Below, piece after piece: positions 5,967 to 12,173 of a stretch of 12,173 bases of DNA. Within the stretch, counting starts at the first letter, position 1, and every line of letters begins with the position of its first letter. The notes beneath the pieces were generated by a model. It did not search any database and was not told the origin of the DNA. It worked only from the letters and a program-made list of their open reading frames with translations. The position numbers were made by a program, and so were the translations under genes. Origin of the DNA: Anaerolineales bacterium (GTDB taxonomy: Bacteria > Chloroflexota > Anaerolineae > Anaerolineales > UBA6663); the NCBI GenBank assembly GCA_017999235.1, contig JAGOBN010000043.1, forward strand, positions 1 through 12,173, given 5' to 3'.

Positions 5967-6131
5967 GAGCAGAATACCCCGAAATTGGCCGGTTTGATCG
6001 CTACTGCGGCGGCATGGCGGTCGTGGCGCAATTCCGACAAATGCTAGTAGAATTCTGTCTTGGCACACGATTCACCCTGCCGCCAGCCGCGGTCGAGTTT
6101 GGGCTGGCGCGGCCGCCTCCAGGAGACCTCC

Positions 6132-6560
6132 ATGGCCGAACTGAAAACGAAACTCACCGGCGCCTCGGTAACCGATTTCATCAACGCCCTCGCGGATGAA
6201 CAGGTCCGCCAAGACTGCCGAATCATTGTAGACCTGATGCGGACCGCGACCAAAGCTGAGCCGGAAATGTGGGGCAGCACCATTGTCGGTTTTGGCCGTT
6301 ACCACTACACCTATGCCAGCGGCCGCGAAGGTGATTGGATGCTGACCGGCTTCTCCCCCCGCAAACAGAACCTCACGCTCTATATCATGGGCGGCTTTGA
6401 GCACTATGACGAACTGCTGGCCAAGCTGGGCAAACATACGTGCGGCAAAGCCTGCTTATACATCAAGCGGCTCTCCGACATTCACTTGCCCACCTTGAAG
6501 AAGCTGGTGCAGGCGTCCGTCAAGCACATGCGCGCCTCTCATCCGCCCAGCCGGGGCTAA
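6132..6560 (+). CDS. DUF1801 family protein
   Basis: This 142-residue protein has the pattern of DUF1801 (YdhG-like) proteins. VTDFINALADEQVRQDC leads into a helical start, followed by MWGSTIVGFGRYHYTYASG (about 49-67) with the characteristic W/G/F/G/Y spacing. FSPRKQNLTLYIM and a C-terminal LGKHTCGKACLYIKRLSDIHL run follow, with a Cys-x3-Cys pair. The biochemical role of the family is not established. The ATG at 6132 is preferred because AGGAG (6121-6125) sits six bases before it; the upstream frame to 6060 has no such signal. It is transcribed divergently from the catabolic cluster and is followed by a 208-base gap before the kinase pair, so it is probably a single-gene unit. Confidence 0.82.
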   Translation: MAELKTKLTGASVTDFINALADEQVRQDCRIIVDLMRTATKAEPEMWGSTIVGFGRYHYTYASGREGDWMLTGFSPRKQNLTLYIMGGFEHYDELLAKLGKHTCGKACLYIKRLSDIHLPTLKKLVQASVKHMRASHPPSRG

Positions 6561-6646
6561 TCCCCCGCCCGTTCCCAGCCGGCCGGCCGGGCGCGGGCCA
6601 AAACCCGCCCAGCGGATTAGACGCGGCGGCCGCCAACCTTAGCGGC

Positions 6647-6674
6647 TTGACAGTCACCGCTCACCGCGTAAGCT
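6647..6674 (+). promoter_or_regulatory. Candidate promoter of the histidine kinase pair
   Basis: A perfect TTGACA (6647-6652) is followed after 16 bases by TAAGCT (6669-6674), which keeps the T, A and final T of the -10 consensus. A start near 6681 would give a leader of about 90 bases that contains the two hairpins described below. The -10 box is weak, so an activator may be needed or the site may be fortuitous. Confidence 0.35.
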
Positions 6675-6699
6675 AGTGTCAGGATATCGGGGATCCTGC

Positions 6700-6729
6700 G
6701 TTCGGACTTCCGGCTTGAGCCGGCCGAAC
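6700..6729 (+). promoter_or_regulatory. Leader hairpin 1 before the kinase gene
   Basis: GTTCGG (6700-6705) pairs with CCGAAC (6724-6729), and CCGGC (6710-6714) pairs with GCCGG (6719-6723) around a TTGA loop. The only unpaired part of the stem is a four-base bulge ACTT. The 11-bp stem is strong and lies in the expected mRNA leader. Confidence 0.5.
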
Positions 6730-6731
6730 AC

Positions 6732-6754
6732 GCCGGACCATGCCCCGGTCCGGC
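6732..6754 (+). promoter_or_regulatory. Leader hairpin 2 abutting the kinase ribosome binding site
   Basis: GCCGGACC (6732-6739) and GGTCCGGC (6747-6754) are perfect 8-bp arms with a seven-base loop. The stem ends two bases before the GGAG (6757-6760) of the kinase gene. Its right arm repeats the CCGGCTTG found in hairpin 1 (6710-6717), so alternative pairings are possible. Confidence 0.5.
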
Positions 6755-6768
6755 TTGGAGAAACGCGG

Positions 6769-8541
6769 GTGAGCACACCCAGCCTTTTGCGATTGCTCCA
6801 GCGTTATTGCGTCACCATCGGCCTCATTGCCCTGGGCGCCGGCCTGCGGGTCTGGCCGTTGCACGCCCTGGGCTTGCGGGCTCCCTGGCTCACGTTCTAC
6901 CCGGTCATCACCATCGCGGCTTTGTATGGCGGGTTCGGCGCCGGGTTGTTTGGAACCGGCCTGAGCTGTCTGACCGTCATTTTCCTGTGGCCCTGGCTGG
7001 TGGATCAGCCCTTTATCCAGGATCAGGCGGATTGGCTGGGAGCGGCGGTCTTCTTCATCAACTGCCTGATCATCTCCGGCGCCGGCGAAGCCATGCGGCG
7101 CGCGCAGGCCCAGGCCCGGCAGGCGCAGGCCCAGGCCGAAGCGGCCAACCGGGCCAAGAGCACCTTTCTCGCCAACATGAGCCATGAGCTGCGCACGCCG
7201 TTGAACGCCGTGCTGGGCTTCTCCCGCCTGCTGCGGCACACCGCTGGCACCACCCCCGAACAAGCCGGCCGCCTGGACATTATCACCCGCAGCGCCGAGC
7301 ACTTGCTGGATTTGATCAACAACATTCTCGATATCGCCAAAATCGAATCGGGCCGCGTCAGTCTGGAAGTGACGGCCACCGACCTGCCCCAGCTGGCGCA
7401 GGAGGTGTATACCCTGCTGGACGTACGCGCCCTGGAAAAACAGTTAACCCTGCGGCTGGAGCTCGCCCCCGACCTGCCCCGCTTGATCCTGACAGACGCC
7501 GGCAAATTGCGGCAAGTGCTGCTCAACCTGATTGACAACGCCATCAAATACACCGCCCAGGGCGGCGTGCGCGTGCGCGTCAGCCGGGCGCCGGCCGCGG
7601 CCGGCCCGGACCAGCGCGTGCGGGTGGAGGTGGCGGACACTGGGCCGGGCATCCGCGCCGCCGATCGCGAGCGGATCTTCCTGCCGTTTGTGCAATTGGA
7701 GGGCCGGCCCGCCGCCGAAGCCGGCACCGGCCTCGGCTTGGCCATCTGCCGACAGAATGTGGAGCTGCTGGGCGGCCGCCTGGAGGTCGAGACAGCGCCC
7801 GGCGCCGGCGCCTGGTTCTATTTTGAGATCCCGGCCATCGAGCCGGCGGGGGAAGCGGCTCCGGCCGGCGCGCCGCCCAGCCGCGTTCAACGCCTGGCGG
7901 CGGGCCAACCCCGCCTCCGGCTCCTGATTGCCGAAGATCAGCCGGATAACCGCCTGTTGCTGCGCCAATGGCTGGAGCCGCTGGGCTTTGAGCTGCGCGA
8001 CGCCGTCAATGGGCAAGAAGCCGTCCAGGTCTGCCGGCACTGGCGGCCGGATCTGGTGTGGATGGACATCCGCATGCCGGTGATGAGCGGGCTGGAGGCC
8101 GCCCGGGTTATCAAAGCCGATCCCCAGAGCGGGCCGCCCAAAATTATCGCCCTCACCGCCCATGCCCTGGAAGAGGAACGGCTGGAAATCCTGGCGGCTG
8201 GCTGCGACGATTTCATCCGCAAACCGTATCGCGAACGCGACCTCTGTGAAGCCCTGGCAAAGCATCTCGGCGTGCGTTTTGTTTATGCGGCGGCGGCCCC
8301 GGCCGCCGCCGCGCCGCGCCCCCTGGAAGCCGGCGAGCTCACGTCCCTGCCCCCGGTGCTGCTGCGCGAACTGGCGCAGGCGGTGGAACTCTTGGACGCA
8401 CGACGCTGCCAGGCCGTGATCGACCGGATCCGTCCGGTGGATCACGCCCTGGGCGAGCATCTGCGCGGCCTGCTCCAGGACCTGCAGTACGAGCCGGTGC
8501 TCGCCGTCCTCGATGACGTGCTGGCCAAGGAAGCTGTATGA
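6769..8541 (+). CDS. Membrane hybrid histidine kinase (DUF4118-like sensor, HisKA, HATPase, receiver)
   Basis: This 590-residue protein starts with hydrophobic segments at about 13-31, 41-77 and 89-106, resembling the KdpD-type DUF4118 sensor. An Ala/Gln-rich coiled linker (110-127) leads to the HisKA motif NMSHELRTPLN with His139 as phosphoacceptor. The ATP domain shows the N-box around Asn257, DTGPG at 290-294 and GTGLGL at 319-324. A receiver domain (~382-500) has an acidic pair at Glu389-Asp390, phosphoacceptor Asp433 and Lys485. A helical C-terminal tail (~510-585) is HPt-sized but lacks an HPt HxxKG motif. The GTG at 6769 is chosen because GGAG lies eight bases upstream; a GTG at 6676 would place the leader hairpins in coding sequence and has no ribosome binding site. 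Its stop overlaps the ATG of the next kinase, so the two are translationally coupled. The signal sensed is unknown. Confidence 0.92.
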   Translation: MSTPSLLRLLQRYCVTIGLIALGAGLRVWPLHALGLRAPWLTFYPVITIAALYGGFGAGLFGTGLSCLTVIFLWPWLVDQPFIQDQADWLGAAVFFINCLIISGAGEAMRRAQAQARQAQAQAEAANRAKSTFLANMSHELRTPLNAVLGFSRLLRHTAGTTPEQAGRLDIITRSAEHLLDLINNILDIAKIESGRVSLEVTATDLPQLAQEVYTLLDVRALEKQLTLRLELAPDLPRLILTDAGKLRQVLLNLIDNAIKYTAQGGVRVRVSRAPAAAGPDQRVRVEVADTGPGIRAADRERIFLPFVQLEGRPAAEAGTGLGLAICRQNVELLGGRLEVETAPGAGAWFYFEIPAIEPAGEAAPAGAPPSRVQRLAAGQPRLRLLIAEDQPDNRLLLRQWLEPLGFELRDAVNGQEAVQVCRHWRPDLVWMDIRMPVMSGLEAARVIKADPQSGPPKIIALTAHALEEERLEILAAGCDDFIRKPYRERDLCEALAKHLGVRFVYAAAAPAAAAPRPLEAGELTSLPPVLLRELAQAVELLDARRCQAVIDRIRPVDHALGEHLRGLLQDLQYEPVLAVLDDVLAKEAV

Positions 8542-10895
8542 ACCCCGCCGCGCCGCCGGCGCCTGAACCCCCGGGTGATATTCTCATCGTCGATGACACG
8601 CCGGCCAGCCTCAAGGTGTTGGTGGACCTGCTGGGCGGCGCCGGCTACCAGCTTCGGCCGGCCACCAGCGGCGAACTGGCGCTGCGCAGCGTGGCGGCGC
8701 AGGCGCCGGCGCTCATCCTGCTGGATGTCAAGCTGCCGGGCCTGGACGGCTACGAAGTCTGCCGGCGTCTGAAAGCGGCCGAGCAGACGCGGGCCATCCC
8801 CGTCATTTTTATCAGCGTCCACAATACCGAACAAGAGAAGCTGCTGGGTTTTCAGGCCGGCGGCGTCGACTACATCACCAAACCCTATCAAGCCGAGGAA
8901 GTGCTGGCGCGGGTGAAAACCCACCTGACGCTCCACCAGCTCCACCAGGAGCTGCGGACTCTAAACCAGACGCTGGAGCAGCAAGTCCTGGCCCGCACCG
9001 CGGCGTTAGCGCAAATCAATGCCGCCCTGGAGCGGGAAAATGAAGACCGCCGGCGGCTGGAATTGGCGCTCCGCCAAAGCGAACGGCGCTATCGCGGGAT
9101 TGTGGAGACGGCCGGGGAAGGGATTTGGCTGATTGACGACCACGCCGTGACCCAGTTTGTGAACGCCAAAATGGCGGCCATGCTGGGCTACACGCCCGCG
9201 GCGATGCTGGGGCGGCACTTGTTCGATTTCATGGACGCGGCCGGGCGCCGCGACGCGGCCGAAAAACTGGAGCGCCGCCGCCAAGGCATCAACGAGCAGC
9301 ACGAGTTCTGTTTCCTGCGCCAGGATCACACGCCCGTCTGGACAAGCGTCAACACCAACGCCCTGTTGAGCGACACGGGGGAATTCACGGGGGCGCTGGC
9401 CATGGTGACCGACATCACCGAGCGCAAGCGCGCCGCGGACGCGCTGCGGGACGCCAACGCCTACCACCGCAGCTTGATTGAAATCAGCCTGGACCCCCTG
9501 GTGACCATCGGGCCAACCGGCCAGATCACCGACGTCAACGCGGCCACCGAACGGGTCACCGGTTATACGCGCACCGAACTGATCGGCACGGATTTCTCCA
9601 CCTACTTTACGGAGCCGGCGCTGGCGCGCGCCGGGTATCAGCAGGTCTTCCGCGATGGCACGGTCCGCGATTACCCGTTGGAGATTCGCCATCGGGATGG
9701 GCGCCGGTTTGACGTCTTGTACAACGCCGCCGTCTATCGCGACCCGGCCGGCCAAGTGGCCGGGGTGTTTGCGGCGGCGCGCGACATCACCGAGCGCAAA
9801 CACGCCGAGCGGGCGCAGGCGGCTGAACGCGGCCGCTTACAGGCCCTCATCCAATCCAGCCGCGATGGCCTGGTGCTGTTCGGCGTGGCGGGGCAGGTGT
9901 CCGTGGCCAACCAGCCGGCGCTGGACGCCCTGGGCTGGACCGGCCAGCCCGCCGACTGGCTGGGCCGGCCGTTTGACGCGGTGCTGGCCGCCACCCCGGC
10001 GCCGGCCGCCCAGGCTGTTTTGCGGGACGTGTGGCAGCATCTGCAGTCCGCCGACTTGCCCCTGAACGAAGCCGAATTGACCTTGCCGGCGCGCAGCCTC
10101 CGCTGGGTGGGCCTGCCCGTCGTGTCGGAGGGCGAGGTGCTGGGCCGCCTGTTGGTGCTGTACGATGTCACCCGCGAACGCGAGCTGGAAAAGCTCCACA
10201 CCGATCTCACCCACATGCTGGTGCATGACCTGCGCAACCCACTCACCAACATCCAGAGCGCGACCCAGTTTATCGAATGGGACGGCCTCGCCACCGTCAG
10301 CCCGGACCAGCGCCGGATGTTGGCGGCCATCAGCGATGCCAGCGCGTCGATGCTGCGCTTGGTGTCGGCGATTCTGGAAGTAAGCCGGCTGGAGAGCGAC
10401 CCCATGCCGCTGCACCGGGAGCGGCTGCCACTGGCCGCGCTCATGACGCAGGCCGTCCAGGTCCAAGCGCCGTTGGCGGCCGAACGCCAGCTGCGCTTTG
10501 AAACCCACTGGCCGGCGGACCTGCCGGACGCGTATGGCGACGCTGACCTCATTCAGCGGGTTTTGCAGAATCTGCTGGGCAATGCGCTCAAATTCACCCC
10601 GGCCGGCGGCGTGGTGCGGATTGGGGCGCACCGCCAGCCCGCGCCCAGCCCCTTTGTGCAGGTGTGGGTGAGCGACAGCGGCCCCGGCCTCGCCGCGGAA
10701 CTGCGCGGGCGCTTGTTCCAGAAATTCGCCACCGGCCAGGTTGAACACCATGGTTCCGGGCTGGGGCTGGCCTTCTGCCGCCTGGCGGTGGAAGCCCACG
10801 GCGGGCGGATTTGGGCCGAGAGCGAGCCGGGCGCCGGGGCCACCTTTCGATTTACCGTTCCCAGCTGGGCCTCAGCCAACGGCCAGGTCTCTTAA
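8538..10895 (+). CDS. Soluble hybrid kinase: receiver, three PAS domains, HisKA, HATPase
   Basis: This 785-residue protein begins with a receiver (~14-130; Asp19-Asp20, phosphoacceptor Asp63, Lys115). A coiled coil follows (~133-180), then PAS domains at about 183-298 and 307-422, each closed by a DITERK-type end. A third, weaker PAS-like region lies at ~432-548. The kinase core has HMLVHDLRNPL with His563, the N-box NLLGNALKF, DSGPGL and GSGLGL. No transmembrane segment is seen, so it should be cytoplasmic. The ATGA overlap with the preceding gene implies coupled translation, and its N-terminal receiver is an obvious partner for the upstream kinase. No DNA-binding output domain is present in either protein. 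The + strand run ends with TAA at 10893-10895. Confidence 0.92.
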   Translation: MNPAAPPAPEPPGDILIVDDTPASLKVLVDLLGGAGYQLRPATSGELALRSVAAQAPALILLDVKLPGLDGYEVCRRLKAAEQTRAIPVIFISVHNTEQEKLLGFQAGGVDYITKPYQAEEVLARVKTHLTLHQLHQELRTLNQTLEQQVLARTAALAQINAALERENEDRRRLELALRQSERRYRGIVETAGEGIWLIDDHAVTQFVNAKMAAMLGYTPAAMLGRHLFDFMDAAGRRDAAEKLERRRQGINEQHEFCFLRQDHTPVWTSVNTNALLSDTGEFTGALAMVTDITERKRAADALRDANAYHRSLIEISLDPLVTIGPTGQITDVNAATERVTGYTRTELIGTDFSTYFTEPALARAGYQQVFRDGTVRDYPLEIRHRDGRRFDVLYNAAVYRDPAGQVAGVFAAARDITERKHAERAQAAERGRLQALIQSSRDGLVLFGVAGQVSVANQPALDALGWTGQPADWLGRPFDAVLAATPAPAAQAVLRDVWQHLQSADLPLNEAELTLPARSLRWVGLPVVSEGEVLGRLLVLYDVTRERELEKLHTDLTHMLVHDLRNPLTNIQSATQFIEWDGLATVSPDQRRMLAAISDASASMLRLVSAILEVSRLESDPMPLHRERLPLAALMTQAVQVQAPLAAERQLRFETHWPADLPDAYGDADLIQRVLQNLLGNALKFTPAGGVVRIGAHRQPAPSPFVQVWVSDSGPGLAAELRGRLFQKFATGQVEHHGSGLGLAFCRLAVEAHGGRIWAESEPGAGATFRFTVPSWASANGQVS

Positions 10896-10981
10896 AATCC
10901 CCCGTCCTCGGCGGTTTGGAGAGGCGGCAGCGTTGAGCGCGCCGGGCGTTCAGGCGGGGGAGGTTTCAGCGGCCGAGGCGG

Positions 10982-11692
10982 TTAGCGGCCGGGGCCGGCG
11001 TTCGGCCGGCGTATCCGCTGGATCAGAGTCCGGTAGCTGATGAGAAACAGCAGGCTTCCGCCCGTGACCCAGTAGAAAAACCTCACCCCCGCCGCGCCGG
11101 AATCCGAGCCGCTGAAGACGCCGTGCAGCAGCGCCAGGCCGTAGACCAGAAAGCTGGCAAAGTGCAGGGCGCGCCAGAATTTGGGGCCAGACAGCGACCG
11201 CACGTAGAAGCTCAGCCCGACGACGGCCAGCCCATAAAAGCCGGCCTGCCCCAGCCCCACCCAGACCGGGCGGTAAGCGCCGGACGCAAACGGAACCAGC
11301 AATTGAGCGGGTGTGTAGGCCGCAAACTGATCCCCCAGCAGAATCAAACCATGAAACAAGGCGAAAGCCAGCCCGATCAGGCTGGTGTGCTGATGAACGT
11401 CATAGGCCACAGGGCCGCCGGGCCACAGCCGGGCCAGCCGGCTGGTGAGTGACACGCCAAGACACATCGACAGCCAGAGCAGGGCATAGGCGACCAGACC
11501 GCTGACGCGCGACAGATACCAATACGCCTTCGGCGCGTCACCGGTCAGAGTCTGCGACAGACCGGGCAGCCAGGCCGGCAGCACCACCGCCGCCGCGATC
11601 GCGCCGAAAGCCACGCTGCCCAACAAGCCGGCCAAGGTTGCCAGATCCATCGCCGGCGCCAAGTCATCCAGCGTTGTCCGAGTCACCGTCAT
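10982..11692 (-). CDS. Ferric-reductase-like transmembrane heme protein
   Basis: This 236-residue protein has about six hydrophobic segments and the His pattern of the ferric reductase/MsrQ-type membrane domain. DVHQHTSLIG contains His100 and His102, with His114 fourteen residues after His100. ALHF has His177 and LLHG has His190, thirteen residues later. Pairs such as His100/His177 and His114/His190 could hold two b-type hemes, as in the family. It would carry electrons across the cytoplasmic membrane, probably to a periplasmic or extracytoplasmic partner. The ATG at 11692 is preferred over an upstream ATG at 11713 because GGAGGAG (11699-11705) lies six bases before it. It follows a small anchored protein and a PepSY protein on the same strand, a setting seen with membrane flavin or heme electron-transfer modules. 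Confidence 0.85.
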   Translation of the reverse strand: MTVTRTTLDDLAPAMDLATLAGLLGSVAFGAIAAAVVLPAWLPGLSQTLTGDAPKAYWYLSRVSGLVAYALLWLSMCLGVSLTSRLARLWPGGPVAYDVHQHTSLIGLAFALFHGLILLGDQFAAYTPAQLLVPFASGAYRPVWVGLGQAGFYGLAVVGLSFYVRSLSGPKFWRALHFASFLVYGLALLHGVFSGSDSGAAGVRFFYWVTGGSLLFLISYRTLIQRIRRPNAGPGR

Positions 11693-11717
11693 GATTATCT
11701 CCTCCAGAATCATTCCA

Positions 11718-11753
11718 CGCCCTGGGTGCGCCCGGCCGGGCGCGCCCAGGGCG
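11718..11753 (-). promoter_or_regulatory. 36-bp near-perfect palindrome before the ferric-reductase-like gene
   Basis: The sequence is symmetrical around 11735/11736 with a single mismatched pair (11727/11744). The outer arms are GCCCTGGG (11719-11726) and CCCAGGGC (11745-11752), and the core GCGCCCGGCCGGGCGC (11728-11743) is a perfect palindrome. It lies between the stop of the anchored small protein (11763) and the GGAGGAG of the next gene (11699-11705). In RNA it would form a very stable hairpin 12 bases before that ribosome binding site. No T-run follows it. Confidence 0.6.
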
Positions 11754-11762
11754 GGCTGGGCT

Positions 11763-12017
11763 TCAGCGCGACGACCGGGTCACTGTAACCGGCGGTGACG
11801 CCACCCGCCGCAGTTGCGGCGCGGCCGGCTGAACCAGGGCGGACTGAGCCGGCGCGGCGCTGGCGTCCGGCGTATCCGCGCCGGCCGCCTCGGTCGGGGT
11901 CAGGCTCAAGATGGCCCAGCCGCCCAGGGTGGCGGCCACCGCCACCGCCGTGATCAGCCCGTTGACGCCGGGCGCGCCGGACGCCGGCCGAGGGGGGGAA
12001 GCGGGTTTAGTCGTCAT
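11763..12017 (-). CDS. Small membrane-anchored Ala/Pro-rich protein, unknown function
   Basis: I do not recognise this 84-residue protein. It has a short Pro/Lys-rich N-terminus, one hydrophobic segment (about 18-41, GVNGLITAVAVAATLGGWAI within it), and a low-complexity Ala/Pro/Val tail ending in SSR. The tail is probably outside the membrane. The ATG at 12017 is preferred because GGAG lies nine bases upstream and it overlaps the stop of the PepSY gene by 11 bases, typical of translational coupling. ATGs at 12032 and 12038 lack such support. Its place between a PepSY protein and a heme membrane protein suggests an accessory subunit of the same redox system, but that is inference. Confidence 0.6.
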   Translation of the reverse strand: MTTKPASPPRPASGAPGVNGLITAVAVAATLGGWAILSLTPTEAAGADTPDASAAPAQSALVQPAAPQLRRVASPPVTVTRSSR

Positions 12018-12173
12018 CGCCGTGTTCTCCATGCTCATCTTCGTTTTCGCCGTCAGCGCCCGCCCGCGGCTGGACCAGCGCTGCCGCGCCGTTATAGAGC
12101 ACCTGGCCGGTGCTGGCGTCCACATAGATCAGGCCCTGAGCGGTGGTAACCTCGTAGGCGGCCCGGCCTGCGA
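12007..12173 (-). CDS. PepSY domain protein, C-terminal part (cut by window edge)
   Basis: The last 54 residues of this gene enter from the right edge. AAYEVTTAQGLIYVDASTGQVL matches the typical end of a PepSY domain (a tyrosine strand, a turn, then vDxxTGxvL). An acidic and His-rich tail (GENEDEHGEHGDDD) follows, then a TAA at 12007-12009. PepSY proteins are usually extracytoplasmic and often occur with membrane redox proteins. The tail could bind metal. Its full length and N-terminus lie outside the window. Confidence 0.7.
   Translation of the reverse strand, partial: AGRAAYEVTTAQGLIYVDASTGQVLYNGAAALVQPRAGADGENEDEHGEHGDDD

Noticed and set aside
5093..6199. + strand open frame of 368 codons across the cyclodeaminase-family gene and the divergent promoter region
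   Set aside because: It runs antisense through a well-supported gene and through the AT-rich promoter patch into the DUF1801 gene in another frame.
6676..6768. Upstream GTG start for the membrane kinase
   Set aside because: It has no ribosome binding site, the extra 31 residues are unlike a sensor N-terminus, and the segment holds two strong hairpins. The GTG at 6769 has an ideal GGAG.
9837..10799. - strand open frame of 320 codons opposite the second kinase
   Set aside because: The sense strand encodes PAS, HisKA and HATPase motifs; the antisense translation has none.
10896..10981. Terminator between the convergent kinase and ferric-reductase-like genes
   Set aside because: The 86-base gap is GC-rich but I see no stem longer than about five pairs and no T-tract.

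Overview
The window is GC-rich throughout and tightly packed, with many GGCCGG/CCGGCC-type runs. Gene content and protein style (a sarcosine/dimethylglycine-dehydrogenase-like flavoprotein next to an enolase-superfamily protein and an ornithine-cyclodeaminase-family protein, PAS-rich hybrid kinases, a ferric-reductase-like membrane protein with a PepSY protein) suggest a heterotrophic environmental bacterium. My best guess is Chloroflexota, but there is no rRNA or marker gene here, so this is a low-confidence inference.

Layout. Positions 1-143 hold a possible last codons of a + strand gene and two palindromes. Positions 144-503 (-) encode a small His-rich exported or membrane protein with a good-looking promoter just upstream and almost no leader. 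Positions 613-5863 (-) form a catabolic cluster transcribed right to left: an ornithine cyclodeaminase/mu-crystallin-family protein (4886-5863), an enolase-superfamily protein of glucarate-dehydratase-like build (3660-4829), and an 818-residue FAD oxidoreductase with a fused GcvT-type folate domain (613-3069). Between the last two lies a 590-base gap filled by four tandem copies of a ~160-bp unit. Each unit carries a long perfect inverted repeat and what looks like a copy of the first codons of the flavoprotein gene. An AT-rich divergent region (5864-6131) holds a candidate promoter and a dyad operator for the cluster.

On the + strand follow a DUF1801-family protein (6132-6560) and a translationally coupled pair of hybrid histidine kinases (6769-8541 and 8538-10895), preceded by a leader with two tandem hairpins abutting the ribosome binding site. 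No DNA-binding response regulator is present in the window. Convergent to these on the - strand is the end of a redox cluster: the C-terminus of a PepSY protein (12007-12173, cut by the window edge), a small membrane-anchored Ala/Pro-rich protein (11763-12017, start overlapping the PepSY stop), and a ferric-reductase-like heme membrane protein (10982-11692). A 36-bp near-perfect palindrome lies just upstream of the last gene's ribosome binding site.

How the genes may work together: the three-gene catabolic cluster looks built for an N-methylated amino or imino acid. The flavoprotein would oxidatively demethylate, passing the C1 unit to folate, while the two other proteins would isomerise, dehydrate or reduce the skeleton. 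The exact substrate cannot be read from sequence, and the enolase-family member lacks the usual acid/base residues. The most unusual items are the gene-start repeat array, the atypical enolase active site, and the switch-like leader of the kinase pair.
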